A stretch of DNA of 20,346 nucleotides from Solimonas sp040754295 (GCA_040754295.1 JBFMCQ010000060.1:1-20346); one strand, 5' to 3'; numbered from the stretch's first letter, positions 12,938 to 20,346 are shown. Numbers and translations: made by a program. Notes: generated from the sequence alone by a model not told the origin.

Positions 12938-13957
12938 ATGTCCGATCTGATCACCGCCCTGCCCAAAGCCGAGCTGCACCTGCACATCGAGGGCACGCTC
13001 GAAGCCGAGATGGTGTTCCGCCTCGCCGCCCGGCACGGCGTGAAGCTGGCCTACGACCGCGTCGAGGCGCTGCGCGCCGCCTACGACTTCACCGACCTGC
13101 AGAGCTTCCTCGACCTCTACTACGCCGGCGCCGGCGTGCTGCGCGAGGAGCAGGACTTCTACGACATGACGCGCGCCTACCTCGCGCGCGCCGCCGCCGA
13201 CGGCGTCGTCCACGTCGAGCCCTTCTTCGACCCGCAGACCCATACCGCGCGCGGCATCGGCTTCGAGGTCTTCATGCCCGGCCTGCTGCGCGCGCTGGCC
13301 GACGGCGAGCGCGAGCACGGCATCAGCTGGCGCCTGATCCTGTGCTTCCTGCGCCATCTGAGCGCCGAGGAGGCGATGGCGACGCTCGAAGCGGCGCTGC
13401 CCTGGCGCGCATCGATCACCGCCGTCGGCCTCGATTCGTCCGAGCGCGGCCATCCGCCGTCGAAGTTCACCGCCGTCTTCGAGCGCGCCCGCGCGCTCGG
13501 CCTGCGGGCCGTCGCGCACGCCGGCGAGGAAGGTCCGCCGGCCTACATCGCCGAGGCGCTGGATCTGCTGCAGGTGCGCCGCATCGACCACGGCGTGCGC
13601 TGCGTGGAGGACCCGGCGCTGGTCGAACGCCTGCGGCGCGAGCGCATACCGCTGACGGTCTGCCCGCTGTCGAACCTCAGGCTGCGCGTGTTTGCGCGCG
13701 CCGCCGACCACCCTCTCAAGGCCCTGCTCGAACGCGGCCTGTGCGTGACCGTCAACTCCGACGATCCGGCCTACTTCGGCGGCTACATCGGCGACAACTA
13801 CCGCGCGATGCAGCAGGCGCTCGGCCTGTCCGACGCGCAGCTCGTGCAGCTGGCGCGCAACAGCATCGAAGCCGCCTTCCTCGACCAGGCCAGCCAGCGG
13901 CGCTGGCTGGCGCGCATCGCCGAAATCGCGGCGGCCCACGGCGTCGAGGCGCCGTAA
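12938..13957 (+). CDS. add: Adenine deaminase (adenosine/AMP deaminase family, HAGEEGPP type)
   Basis: A 339-residue cytosolic zinc enzyme expected to convert adenine to hypoxanthine. It has ELHLHIEGT (H14, H16), AVAHAGEEGPP (H194, catalytic E197), RIDHGV (H218) and VNSDDPAYFGG (D275, D276), a complete active site. The EEGPP extension after HAGE and the length fit adenine deaminases of the P. aeruginosa PA0148 type rather than adenosine deaminases. The ATG at 12938 has AGGA about 10 bases upstream; an in-frame ATG at 12887 would add 17 residues without family similarity. It lies 29 bases from the end of the converging M20 gene and diverges from the nucleoside hydrolase remnant. It is about the same length as, and alignable throughout with, the HCDV paralogue at 2463. 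Adenosine activity is possible but less likely. Confidence 0.9.
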   Translation: MSDLITALPKAELHLHIEGTLEAEMVFRLAARHGVKLAYDRVEALRAAYDFTDLQSFLDLYYAGAGVLREEQDFYDMTRAYLARAAADGVVHVEPFFDPQTHTARGIGFEVFMPGLLRALADGEREHGISWRLILCFLRHLSAEEAMATLEAALPWRASITAVGLDSSERGHPPSKFTAVFERARALGLRAVAHAGEEGPPAYIAEALDLLQVRRIDHGVRCVEDPALVERLRRERIPLTVCPLSNLRLRVFARAADHPLKALLERGLCVTVNSDDPAYFGGYIGDNYRAMQQALGLSDAQLVQLARNSIEAAFLDQASQRRWLARIAEIAAAHGVEAP

Positions 13958-13986
13958 GCCCCGCAAGCCGGCGCGCGCGGCGGCGT

Positions 13987-15270
13987 TCACGCCGCGTCGC
14001 CGGGTGCGGCCAGCAGTTCCGCCAGCGTGCAGGCGACGACCTGGGTCGCGCGACGCAGGTCTTCCAGGCGCAGCTTTTCGTTCGCCGCATGGCCGTTGGC
14101 CTCGCCCAGCGTGCGCGGGCCGGCGCCGTAGAGCACGGTCGGAATGCCGGCGGCGGCGTAGTGGCGCGCGTCGGTGTACAGCGGCAGGCCCTGCTCGCCG
14201 ACCGGCGTGGCGAAGATCGCGCTGGCGTGGCGCGCCAGCGCCTCGCTCAGCCTCGCCGTGCCCGGCAGCGGCGCCAGCGGCAGGGCCTTGAGCACGCGGC
14301 GGATCTCGACGCGGATGCCCGGCAGCGCGGCGGCGCCCGTGATCAGCGCGCGCAGGCCGGCCTCGACCGCGTCGAAGGACTCTTCCGGAATGATGCGGCG
14401 GTCGAGGCGGAAGCGGACGAGATCCGGCACCACGTTGGTGTTGATGCCGCCGGCAATCAGGCCGACGTTGAGCGTCGGATGCTCGATGCCCGGCGTCTGC
14501 GAACGAATCTTCGCCATCTCGGCGCGCGCGGCGTAGAGCGCGCCGAGGATGCGCGTCGCCGCTTCGAGTGCATCGACGCCGGACGCCGGCATCGCGGCGT
14601 GGCCCTGCCGGCCGTGCACCGTCACTTCCAGGTGCAGGCAGCCGTTGTGCGCGGTGGTCACCGCGTACGAAAAGCCGGCGCAGATCGCGTAGTCCGGGCG
14701 CGTGAGCCCTTGTTCCAGCAGGCGCCGCGGGCCGAGCTCGCCGCCCGTTTCCTCGTCGTGGGTGAAGTGCAGCTCGACCTGGCCGCGCAGCGGCCAGCTC
14801 GGGGCGAGGCGCTGCAGCGCGCGCAGCGCGTAGGTGTAGGTCGCGAAATCCGACTTGCTGACGGCGACGCCGCGGCCGTACATCGTCGGCCCCCGGCCGG
14901 GCTCCTCGCGCACCGCGGCGCCGTAGGGGTCCTCGGTCCAGCCCAGGCCCGGCGGCACCACGTCGCCGTGCGCGTTGAGCGCGATGCACGGCCCGCCGTC
15001 GCCGAAGCGCTGGCGCACGATCAGATTGGTCGCGGCGATCATGCCGGCAGCTGCGGCCTCGGCCGGCGGCACCGGATCGGTCTCGACGGCATGGCCCGAT
15101 GCTTCGAGCAGCTGCTGCGCGCGGGCAGCGTGCGCCCTGCAGTCGCCCGGCGGATTGTCGCTGGGCACGCGCACCAGCTCGGCGAGGAAAGCGCAGGCGG
15201 CGTCGAACTCGGCGTCGACGGCGGCGGCGAGCGCGGCCTGCACGGACGCGGGCAGGGCAGGGGCGGTCAT
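13987..15270 (-). CDS. M20-family amidohydrolase/peptidase with altered metal site
   Basis: A 427-residue cytosolic protein of the ArgE/DapE/CPG2 family, last gene of the urate operon. NAHGDVVPPG gives H101 and D103, HDEETGG gives the catalytic E173/E174, HGRQGHAAMPAS starts the dimerisation domain, and ANGHAANE gives the late histidine ligand. The usual GRGxxD element reads GRGVAVSKSD, so the bridging aspartate position (137) is valine, with D141 four residues later. The position of the third acidic ligand in the ICAGFSY segment is glycine. I recall this GRG-x-x-VSKSDFA variant as a recurring subgroup. Its ATG overlaps the stop of the uraD-allC gene (ATGA), with GGAG upstream. A role after allantoate, for example on ureidoglycolate or another N-acyl intermediate, is inferred from position only. 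Confidence 0.8.
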   Translation of the reverse strand: MTAPALPASVQAALAAAVDAEFDAACAFLAELVRVPSDNPPGDCRAHAARAQQLLEASGHAVETDPVPPAEAAAAGMIAATNLIVRQRFGDGGPCIALNAHGDVVPPGLGWTEDPYGAAVREEPGRGPTMYGRGVAVSKSDFATYTYALRALQRLAPSWPLRGQVELHFTHDEETGGELGPRRLLEQGLTRPDYAICAGFSYAVTTAHNGCLHLEVTVHGRQGHAAMPASGVDALEAATRILGALYAARAEMAKIRSQTPGIEHPTLNVGLIAGGINTNVVPDLVRFRLDRRIIPEESFDAVEAGLRALITGAAALPGIRVEIRRVLKALPLAPLPGTARLSEALARHASAIFATPVGEQGLPLYTDARHYAAAGIPTVLYGAGPRTLGEANGHAANEKLRLEDLRRATQVVACTLAELLAAPGDAA

Positions 15271-17024
15271 GCGGGACTCCAGGGAGCGTCGTCCTGCAGC
15301 AGCTGCGCGAAAGCCGCGGCGGCGAGCGCGGCGTCCTCGGCGCTGAGGCTTTCTTCGGGATGGTGGCTGATGCCGCCGGCGCCGCAGCGCACGAACAGCA
15401 TGCCGACCTCGGTCAGCCTCGCCATCATCATCGCGTCGTGGCCGGCGCCGCTGGGCAGATGGCGGCTGTGCGCGGCGCCGGTGACGGCGCGGATCGCCGC
15501 GTCGAGGCGTCGCTGCAGCGCCGGCGCACAGGGCGTGGCCTCGGCGCGCAGAATCTCCTCGTGCTCGATGCGCAAGCCGCGGCGCGCCGCGATCGCCGCG
15601 ATCTCGGCCAGCACCGCCTCGACCGCGGCGTCGCGCGTCGCGTCGCTGGGCGCGCGAATGTCGAGGCTCAGCTCGCAGCGGCCCGGTACGACGTTGACGG
15701 CGCCGTCCGGCACTTCGAGACGGCCGACGGTGCCGACCAGCCCCGGCGTGCCGCTGCACCGGCGCTCGACCGCGAGCACGATCTCGGCGGCGCCGGCGGC
15801 GGCGTCGCGGCGCAGGTGCATGGGCACCGTGCCGGCGTGGCCGGCGCGGCCGTGGACCGAGACCCGGAAGCGGCGACTGCCGGCGATCGCGGTGACCACG
15901 CCCAGGGCGAGATTCTCTGTGAGCAGCACCGGCCCCTGCTCGATGTGCACCTCGACGTAGCCGAGCAGCCGCGCGGGATCGCGCGCCAGCGCCGGGATGC
16001 GCGCCGGATCGCATCCGGCGGCGCGCAGCGCCTCGGCCAGCGTGATCCCGGCGGCGTCTGTGCGCTGCAGCAGCGCCGGGTCGAAGCACCCGGCCACGGC
16101 GCTGCTGCCGAGAAAGGCGGACTTGAAGCGCACGCCCTCCTCTTCGGCAAAGCCGATGATCTCCAGATCGAAGGGCAGCGCCACGCCGCGCCGCCGCAGC
16201 AGGCCGGCGACGACGATCGGCAGCAGGATGCCGAGCCGGCCGTCGTAGCGCCCGGCGTCGGTGACGGTGTCGTAGTGCGAGCCGGTGATCAGCGTCTTCG
16301 CGCCCGGCGCCGCGCTGGCCCAGCGGCCGACGACGTTGCCGACCTCGTCGATGTGCGCGTCGAGCCCGGCCTGCAGCATCCAGTCGCGCAGCCGGCGCGC
16401 CGTGGCCTGGTGCGCCGCGGACAGATAGGTGCAGCACAGCGCGTCCTCGCGCTCGCTGTAGCGCGCCAGCGCCTCGGCCATCGCCAGGATCTCGCGGCCG
16501 GCCGCCGCGAGGTCCTCGACGGCGCAGCGCTCGGCGAGCCGGAAGTCGGCGATGCGCGCGATCTCGGCCAGCGCCGTGCGCAGCTCGGCCTCGGTCTCGT
16601 TGGCCAGACGGCGGCGCAGCTCGGCGAGGATGTCGGCGCTGTGCCGGCCCTTTACCGAAATCACGAACGGGAAGCCGAAGCGCTCGCGGTAGGCGGCGTT
16701 GAGCGCCTGCAGCTCGACGAGCGCGTCCGCCGGCGCCTGCGTCAGCCCGGCCCCGGCCTGCTCGGCGCTCGAGGCCGCGGTCAGCTCGCCGCGCCGCGCC
16801 GCACTGCCGGCCAGCTCGGGATGGGCGCGCACCAGCGCCAGCTGCGCCTCGCGCGGCGCCTCGAACAGGGTCGCGCACAGCGCGTCGAGCAGCGCGAAGC
16901 GCGTCGCGAACGGACGCCGGCCGGCGCTGCGCTCGGCGACCCAGGGCGAGTGCTCGAAGACGCCGTCGAGCGCGGCGACGAAGTCGGGTAGCGAGCAGCG
17001 GTTGAGAACCTCCAGATCGATCAT
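15267..17024 (-). CDS. Bifunctional OHCU decarboxylase - allantoate amidohydrolase fusion
   Basis: A 585-residue fusion. Residues 1-165 are UraD, which decarboxylates OHCU to S-allantoin: RAHPELAG with catalytic H68, SSAEQAGAGL, and LNAAYRERFGFPFVISVKG followed by H128-S. Residues 170-585 are an AllC-type M20-fold amidohydrolase that hydrolyses allantoate: TGSHYDTV (H250, D252), GRYDG (D261), FAEEEGVRF (E294-E296), EVHIEQGP (H360) and HGRAGHAGTVPM. Both active sites look complete. The intermediate step, allantoin to allantoate, is supplied by PuuE just upstream. The ATG at 17024 overlaps the puuE stop (ATGA) and has no good ribosome-binding site, so it is probably made by translational coupling. 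The fusion is known elsewhere in bacteria. The second domain could alternatively act on a related ureide. Confidence 0.9.
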   Translation of the reverse strand: MIDLEVLNRCSLPDFVAALDGVFEHSPWVAERSAGRRPFATRFALLDALCATLFEAPREAQLALVRAHPELAGSAARRGELTAASSAEQAGAGLTQAPADALVELQALNAAYRERFGFPFVISVKGRHSADILAELRRRLANETEAELRTALAEIARIADFRLAERCAVEDLAAAGREILAMAEALARYSEREDALCCTYLSAAHQATARRLRDWMLQAGLDAHIDEVGNVVGRWASAAPGAKTLITGSHYDTVTDAGRYDGRLGILLPIVVAGLLRRRGVALPFDLEIIGFAEEEGVRFKSAFLGSSAVAGCFDPALLQRTDAAGITLAEALRAAGCDPARIPALARDPARLLGYVEVHIEQGPVLLTENLALGVVTAIAGSRRFRVSVHGRAGHAGTVPMHLRRDAAAGAAEIVLAVERRCSGTPGLVGTVGRLEVPDGAVNVVPGRCELSLDIRAPSDATRDAAVEAVLAEIAAIAARRGLRIEHEEILRAEATPCAPALQRRLDAAIRAVTGAAHSRHLPSGAGHDAMMMARLTEVGMLFVRCGAGGISHHPEESLSAEDAALAAAAFAQLLQDDAPWSPA

Positions 17025-17974
17025 GGGGCGGGTGCCGGAAAATGCGCCTGCCAGTGGCGGGCGATGTCGATGCGCCGGCAGATCCAGACGCGCTCGTGCG
17101 CCTGCACGTAGTCGAGGAAGCGCTGCAGCGCGGCGCTGCGCGCCGGCCGGCCGACCAGGCGGCTGTGCAGGCCGACCGAGAGCATCTTCGGCGCGTCGAG
17201 GCCGTCCGGATCGCCTTCGGCGTAGAGCATGTCGAAGGCGTCCTTGAGGTAATCGAAGAAGTCGGCGCCGGTGGCGAAGCCCTGCGCCGAAGCAAAGCGC
17301 ATGTCGTTGGTGTCGAGCGTGTACGGCACGACCAGATGCGGCAGGCAGCCGCGCGCGGTCTCCACCCGGGTCCAGTAGGGCAGGTCGTCGGCGTAGGAGT
17401 CGGCGTCGTAGACGAAGCCGCCGTGCTCGACGACCAGGCGCCGCGTGTTGGGGCTGTCGCGGCCGGTGTACCAGCCGAGCGGCGTCTCGCCGGTGAGCTG
17501 CTGCATCAGCGCCACCGCCTCGTGCAGATGCGCGCGCTCGGTGGCCTCGTCGACCATCTGGTAGCTGATCCAGCGCAGGCCGTGACAGGCGATCTCGAAA
17601 TCCAGTTCCCGGGCGACGGCCACCACCTCGGGCGTGCGCGCCAGCGCCTGGGCGACCGCGAACAGCGTCAGCGGCAGGCCGCGTGCCTCGAAGGCGCGCA
17701 CGACGCGCCAGAAGCCGGCGCGCGCGCCGTATTCGTACAGCGATTCCATGCTCATGTGGCGCATCGGGAACGCCTGCGGATTGAACATCTCCGACAGGAA
17801 GGTCTCCGACGCGGCGTCGCCGTGCAGCACGCAGTTCTCGGCGCCCTCCTCGACGTTGAGCACGAACTGCAGCGCGATGCGCGCGCCGCCCGGCCAGCGC
17901 GGATGCGGCGGCCGCCGGCCGTAGCCGACCAGATCGCGCGGATAGGGCGTGCTCGCGCTCACGCCGCTTCTCAT
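17021..17974 (-). CDS. puuE: Allantoinase PuuE (polysaccharide-deacetylase fold)
   Basis: A 317-residue cytosolic enzyme that opens allantoin to allantoate. It has the NodB-like fold but the PuuE signatures: YPRDLVGYGRRPPHPRWPGG at the N-terminus, QFVLNVEEGAENCVLHGD, SMESLYEYGARAGFWR, FEIACHGLRWI, GWYTGRDSPNTRRL and DADSYADDLPYW. The normal deacetylase metal aspartates are replaced by VEEG, as expected for this allantoinase family. The length fits (about 310-320). The ATG at 17974 overlaps the regulator's stop (ATGA), with GGAG upstream. It lies between the regulator and the uraD-allC fusion, which supply the reactions before and after it. Confidence 0.92.
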   Translation of the reverse strand: MRSGVSASTPYPRDLVGYGRRPPHPRWPGGARIALQFVLNVEEGAENCVLHGDAASETFLSEMFNPQAFPMRHMSMESLYEYGARAGFWRVVRAFEARGLPLTLFAVAQALARTPEVVAVARELDFEIACHGLRWISYQMVDEATERAHLHEAVALMQQLTGETPLGWYTGRDSPNTRRLVVEHGGFVYDADSYADDLPYWTRVETARGCLPHLVVPYTLDTNDMRFASAQGFATGADFFDYLKDAFDMLYAEGDPDGLDAPKMLSVGLHSRLVGRPARSAALQRFLDYVQAHERVWICRRIDIARHWQAHFPAPAP

Positions 17975-18717
17975 GCCGGTTCTCCGAGCACGGCGAGCAG
18001 ATCGACGCCCGGCGCCGCCGGCTCCTGCAAGCGCAGCTCGGCGAGCACGTGGTCGAGGTGCTGCAGCATGAGCCGGGCGGCCTCGGCGCTGCGCTTTTCC
18101 AGCGCCCCGACCAGCTGCTGGTGCTCGTCCGGCGGGCAGCAGCGCTTCGCCGCGTCCTGGTAGAGGGCGATGATCAGCGAGGAGCGCGAGACCAGCTCGC
18201 GCAGCAATTCGAGCAGCGTCGCGTTGCCGGCGCACTCGGCGATGATCAGGTGAAATTCGCCCGACAGGCGGATCGCCATGCGCCGGTCGTTGCGGCGGGC
18301 GGCGGCTTTTTCCTTCTGCAGATGGTCGCGGATGCGCTGCAGCTCGGCGCGCGAGGCCTTCTCGACGAAGCGCGCGACGATCGCCGGCTCGATCAGGCGC
18401 CGCGCCTCGAAGACATCGAGCGCCTCCTGCACGGTCGGCAGCGTCACGATGGCGCCGCGGTTGGGCAGCAGCGTCACCAGCCGTTCGCCGGCGAGCTTCT
18501 GCAGCACCTGGCGCACGCGCGTGCGGCCCAGGCCGAAGATCTCGCACAGGCGGTTCTCGACCAGGCGCGCGCCCGGCGGCAGGCTGTGATCGATGATCGC
18601 CGCGTAGATGCGCTCGTAGGCCAGCTCGATGGCGCTGGCGGCCGGCACCGCGGCCACCGGCGCTGCCGCCGCGGCGCGCCTGACGATCCTGCGGCCACTG
18701 GTCGCTGTTCTGCTCAT
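17971..18717 (-). CDS. GntR-family transcriptional regulator, FCD type
   Basis: A 248-residue DNA-binding regulator. After an Ala-rich 28-residue N-terminal tail, a winged helix-turn-helix spans about 33-97 (AYERIYAAIIDHSLPPGARL, then GLGRTRVRQVLQKLAGERLV and PNRGAIV). A helical FCD ligand-binding domain follows (about 98-230) with LDVFEARRLIEP, the GEFHLIIAECAGN segment and DEHQQL, the latter two carrying likely metal/ligand histidines. It sits inside the urate operon, joined by ATGA on both sides, so it is produced with the enzymes and probably senses a pathway intermediate. It is a candidate to bind the TTGCATGCAA-like pairs, because FCD regulators often use such short palindromes; that pairing is unproven. 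Confidence 0.9.
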   Translation of the reverse strand: MSRTATSGRRIVRRAAAAAPVAAVPAASAIELAYERIYAAIIDHSLPPGARLVENRLCEIFGLGRTRVRQVLQKLAGERLVTLLPNRGAIVTLPTVQEALDVFEARRLIEPAIVARFVEKASRAELQRIRDHLQKEKAAARRNDRRMAIRLSGEFHLIIAECAGNATLLELLRELVSRSSLIIALYQDAAKRCCPPDEHQQLVGALEKRSAEAARLMLQHLDHVLAELRLQEPAAPGVDLLAVLGEPA

Positions 18718-20030
18718 TCCGCTCCCTTGTCCTGTCGCATGCCGGCCTGCCGGCCGGCGATGTAGGTCCGCCGCACCGCGCGCTCGTCGCCGAGCGTCAT
18801 CAGCACCCGCAGTTTTTCGCTCAAGGTCCGGCAGCCGGCGATGCGCCGCGCCAGCAGCGGCGTCGCCTGCAGATCGAGTGCGATGAAGTCGGCTTCGCAG
18901 CCGGTCGAGAACGTGCCGATGCGGTTCTCCAGATGCAGGATGCGCGCGTTCCCGAGCGTGGCCAGATAGAAGGCGCGCAGCGGCGTCAGAGGCTGCCCCT
19001 GCATCTGCGCGACCTTGTACGCCTCGCCCAGCGTGCGCAGCATCGAGAAGCTGGTGCCGCCGCCGACGTCGGTAGCGACGCCGAAGCGCAGGCCGGCCGC
19101 ATCGCTGGCGGCGAAGTCGAACAGGCCGCTGCCCAGATACAGGTTCGAGGTCGGTGCGTGCGCGGCGCAGGCGCCGCACTCGGCCATGCGCCGCCGGTCG
19201 CCGTCGTCGAGATGGATGCAGTGCGCGTAGACCGCGCGCTCGCGCAGCAGGCCGTAGTGATCGTAGACGTCGAGGTAGCTGCGCCGATCCGGGAACAGCT
19301 CGCGCACCCAGGCGATCTCGCCGAGGTTCTCGGCCAGATGGCTATGGATGTAGGTGTCGGGATACGCGCGCGCCAGGCGTCCGGCGGCGGCGAGCTGCGC
19401 CGGCGTCGAGGTCGGCGCGAAGCGCGGCGTGATCGCCACCGCCAGGCGGCCGCGGCCGTGCCAGGTCTCGATCAGCTCGCGCGTCTGGCGCTCGCCGCCC
19501 TCGGCGGTGTCGCGCAGGACTTCCGGACAGTTGCGGTCCATCAGCACCTTGCCGGCGATCATGCGCAGGCCGCGGCGCTCGGCGGCGGCGAAGAAGGCCT
19601 CGGCCGAGGCCGGGTGCACGGTGCAGAACACCAGCGCCGTGGTGGTGCCGTGGCGCAGCAGCTCGTCGAGGAAGACCTCGGCGACCTCGCTGGCGTAGGC
19701 GTGGTCGCCGAAGCGCGCCTCGACGGCGAAGACGTAGTGCTCCAGCCAGTCGAGCAGATCGCTTCCGGCCGAGCCGATCACTTCGGTCTGCGGAAAGTGG
19801 ATGTGCGTGTCGATCAGGCCCGGCAGCAGCAGATCGGCGCCGTGATCGACCAGGGTCGCGCCCTGCGGCAGCGCCGGCAGCAGCGCGGCGGCGGACCCGC
19901 AGGCGGCCACGCGCCCGTCCTCGACCAGCAGCAGGCCGTCCTCGTGGTAGTGGTAGCTGCCGGCGTCGTCGTGATCGCCGGGGTCGCCGGAGAAATGCAG
20001 CAGCGCGCCGCGGTGGGCCTGCAGGTTCAT
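18714..20030 (-). CDS. guaD: Guanine deaminase
   Basis: A 438-residue cytosolic zinc amidohydrolase converting guanine to xanthine. PGLIDTHIHFPQ (H76, H78), TSTPAQLAAAGRLA, YIHSHLAEN, YAHCIHLDD, APTSNLYLGSGLF and ATDVGGGTSFSM (metal Asp) follow in family order, and the length is typical. The FPQ after the HxH motif is characteristic of guanine deaminase rather than the 8-oxoguanine enzyme at 1-1047. GGAGG lies upstream, inside the preceding 15-codon mini-ORF whose stop overlaps this ATG. Its own stop overlaps the GntR start. Confidence 0.93.
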   Translation of the reverse strand: MNLQAHRGALLHFSGDPGDHDDAGSYHYHEDGLLLVEDGRVAACGSAAALLPALPQGATLVDHGADLLLPGLIDTHIHFPQTEVIGSAGSDLLDWLEHYVFAVEARFGDHAYASEVAEVFLDELLRHGTTTALVFCTVHPASAEAFFAAAERRGLRMIAGKVLMDRNCPEVLRDTAEGGERQTRELIETWHGRGRLAVAITPRFAPTSTPAQLAAAGRLARAYPDTYIHSHLAENLGEIAWVRELFPDRRSYLDVYDHYGLLRERAVYAHCIHLDDGDRRRMAECGACAAHAPTSNLYLGSGLFDFAASDAAGLRFGVATDVGGGTSFSMLRTLGEAYKVAQMQGQPLTPLRAFYLATLGNARILHLENRIGTFSTGCEADFIALDLQATPLLARRIAGCRTLSEKLRVLMTLGDERAVRRTYIAGRQAGMRQDKGAE

Positions 20031-20074
20031 GCCCCGCCCTCCGCGCCGCGGCCCGGGGTCATGCGTGGTTTCAT
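20027..20074 (-). CDS. 15-codon coupling mini-ORF between puuD and guaD
   Basis: An ATG at 20074 overlaps the puuD stop as ATGA. The frame reads MKPRMTPGRGAEGGA and stops at TGA 20029-20027, which overlaps the guaD ATG as another ATGA. The guaD ribosome-binding site (GGAGG) lies inside it. It would carry terminating ribosomes from puuD to guaD. The peptide itself has no recognisable motif; it may equally be an untranslated coincidence. Confidence 0.4.
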   Translation of the reverse strand: MKPRMTPGRGAEGGA

Positions 20075-20346
20075 GGCGGTGCTCCGCGATCGATCCAGTC
20101 GAGCAGGGTCTGCCGCTCGGCGTCGCTCATCTGCGTCAAATTGCCCAGCGGCATGGTCCGCGCGAGCAGCTGTTGGCGCATGGTCGCGCGGTGCTGTTGC
20201 AGCTGCGCGGGCGTCTCCAGCACCACGCCCCTGGGCGGCGCCACCAGGCCGGCGAAGCTCGGCTGCTCGGCGTGGCAGCCGGCGCAGTGCCGCGCGACGA
20301 TGGCCTGGACCTGCGCCAGCGGCGGCGCCGCGGCCGCACCGGCGCC
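20071..20346 (-). CDS. puuD: Membrane urate oxidase PuuD, C-terminal cytochrome c domain (partial)
   Basis: Only the last 91 codons are in the window. They encode an Ala/Pro-rich linker and a small cytochrome c domain: haem-binding RHCAGCHAEQ with CxxCH, and TMPLGNLTQMSDAERQTLLD holding the axial Met, ending IDRGAPP. This is the C-terminal cytochrome of PuuD, the integral-membrane urate oxidase that passes electrons to a haem instead of making peroxide. The call rests on this domain plus position directly before guaD and the puuE/uraD genes. Another cytochrome-tailed protein is possible because the membrane part is outside the window. Confidence 0.8.
   Translation of the reverse strand, partial: GAGAAAAPPLAQVQAIVARHCAGCHAEQPSFAGLVAPPRGVVLETPAQLQQHRATMRQQLLARTMPLGNLTQMSDAERQTLLDWIDRGAPP

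Noticed and set aside
13980..13995. GCGGCG-TTCA-CGCCGC hairpin at the convergent gene ends
   Set aside because: Overlaps the M20 stop codon and has no T-run; likely a by-product of GC-rich sequence.
12907..15960. Long plus-strand open frames (hundreds of codons) opposite the urate operon
   Set aside because: Arg/Ala-rich shadow translations of high-GC genes on the other strand, with no family motifs.
17021..17974. Polysaccharide or chitin deacetylase
   Set aside because: The fold matches, but the metal aspartates are replaced and PuuE-specific motifs and neighbours indicate allantoinase.

Overview
The window reads as one large purine-salvage and purine-degradation locus from a high-GC proteobacterium. 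Codon third positions are overwhelmingly G or C. A TonB-dependent receptor and lipoproteins indicate a Gram-negative envelope, and the 8-oxoguanine deaminase / 2OG oxygenase / nucleoside hydrolase / adenine deaminase gene set recalls the PA0142-PA0148 neighbourhood of Pseudomonas aeruginosa. A gammaproteobacterium is likely; a Nevskiales-type lineage is only a guess.

Layout, left to right. (1) 1-2273, minus strand: an isopenicillin-N-synthase-type 2OG/Fe(II) oxygenase followed by an 8-oxoguanine deaminase that runs off the left edge. (2) 2463-4609, plus strand: an adenine-deaminase-like protein whose catalytic HAGE motif is replaced by HCDV, then a lipoprotein of the purine nucleoside permease (NUP) family. 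(3) About 4650-6164: a scar zone with an IS1634-type transposase remnant, a terminator, a DUF3782-like PD-(D/E)XK gene with a repeat-built coiled coil, an internally deleted IS91-type transposase, and the 3' end of a truncated gene. (4) 6184-7632, plus strand: an exported ADGF/CECR1-type adenosine deaminase. (5) 7701-11987, minus strand: TonB-dependent receptor, then an exported nucleoside-phosphorylase-like protein, then a second NUP lipoprotein. (6) 12416-12871: the C-terminal remnant of a nucleoside hydrolase. (7) 12938-13957, plus strand: a canonical adenine deaminase. (8) 13987-20346, minus strand: a compact operon puuD (urate oxidase, partial), a 15-codon mini-ORF, guaD, a GntR/FCD regulator, puuE, a uraD-allC fusion and an M20-type amidohydrolase. 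Every junction in this operon is a 4-base ATGA stop/start overlap.

How it may work together (inference from families and context). The receptor would bring nucleosides or a related compound across the outer membrane. The exported deaminase, the phosphorylase-like protein and the two NUP lipoproteins would deaminate adenosine and release bases in the periplasm. In the cytosol, adenine, guanine and 8-oxoguanine deaminases would feed hypoxanthine, xanthine and urate. PuuD, UraD, PuuE and AllC would then take urate through OHCU and allantoin to allantoate breakdown. Xanthine dehydrogenase, 5-hydroxyisourate hydrolase and an inner-membrane transporter are not in the window.

The most interesting non-coding signal is a set of paired TTGCATGCAA-like palindromes whose centres lie 22 or 23 bases apart. 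They occur in the divergent region at 2325-2382 and twice upstream of the TonB receptor (12128-12157 and 12325-12358). They look like operators of a shared purine regulon, possibly bound by the GntR protein encoded here. No tRNA, rRNA or CRISPR array was seen.
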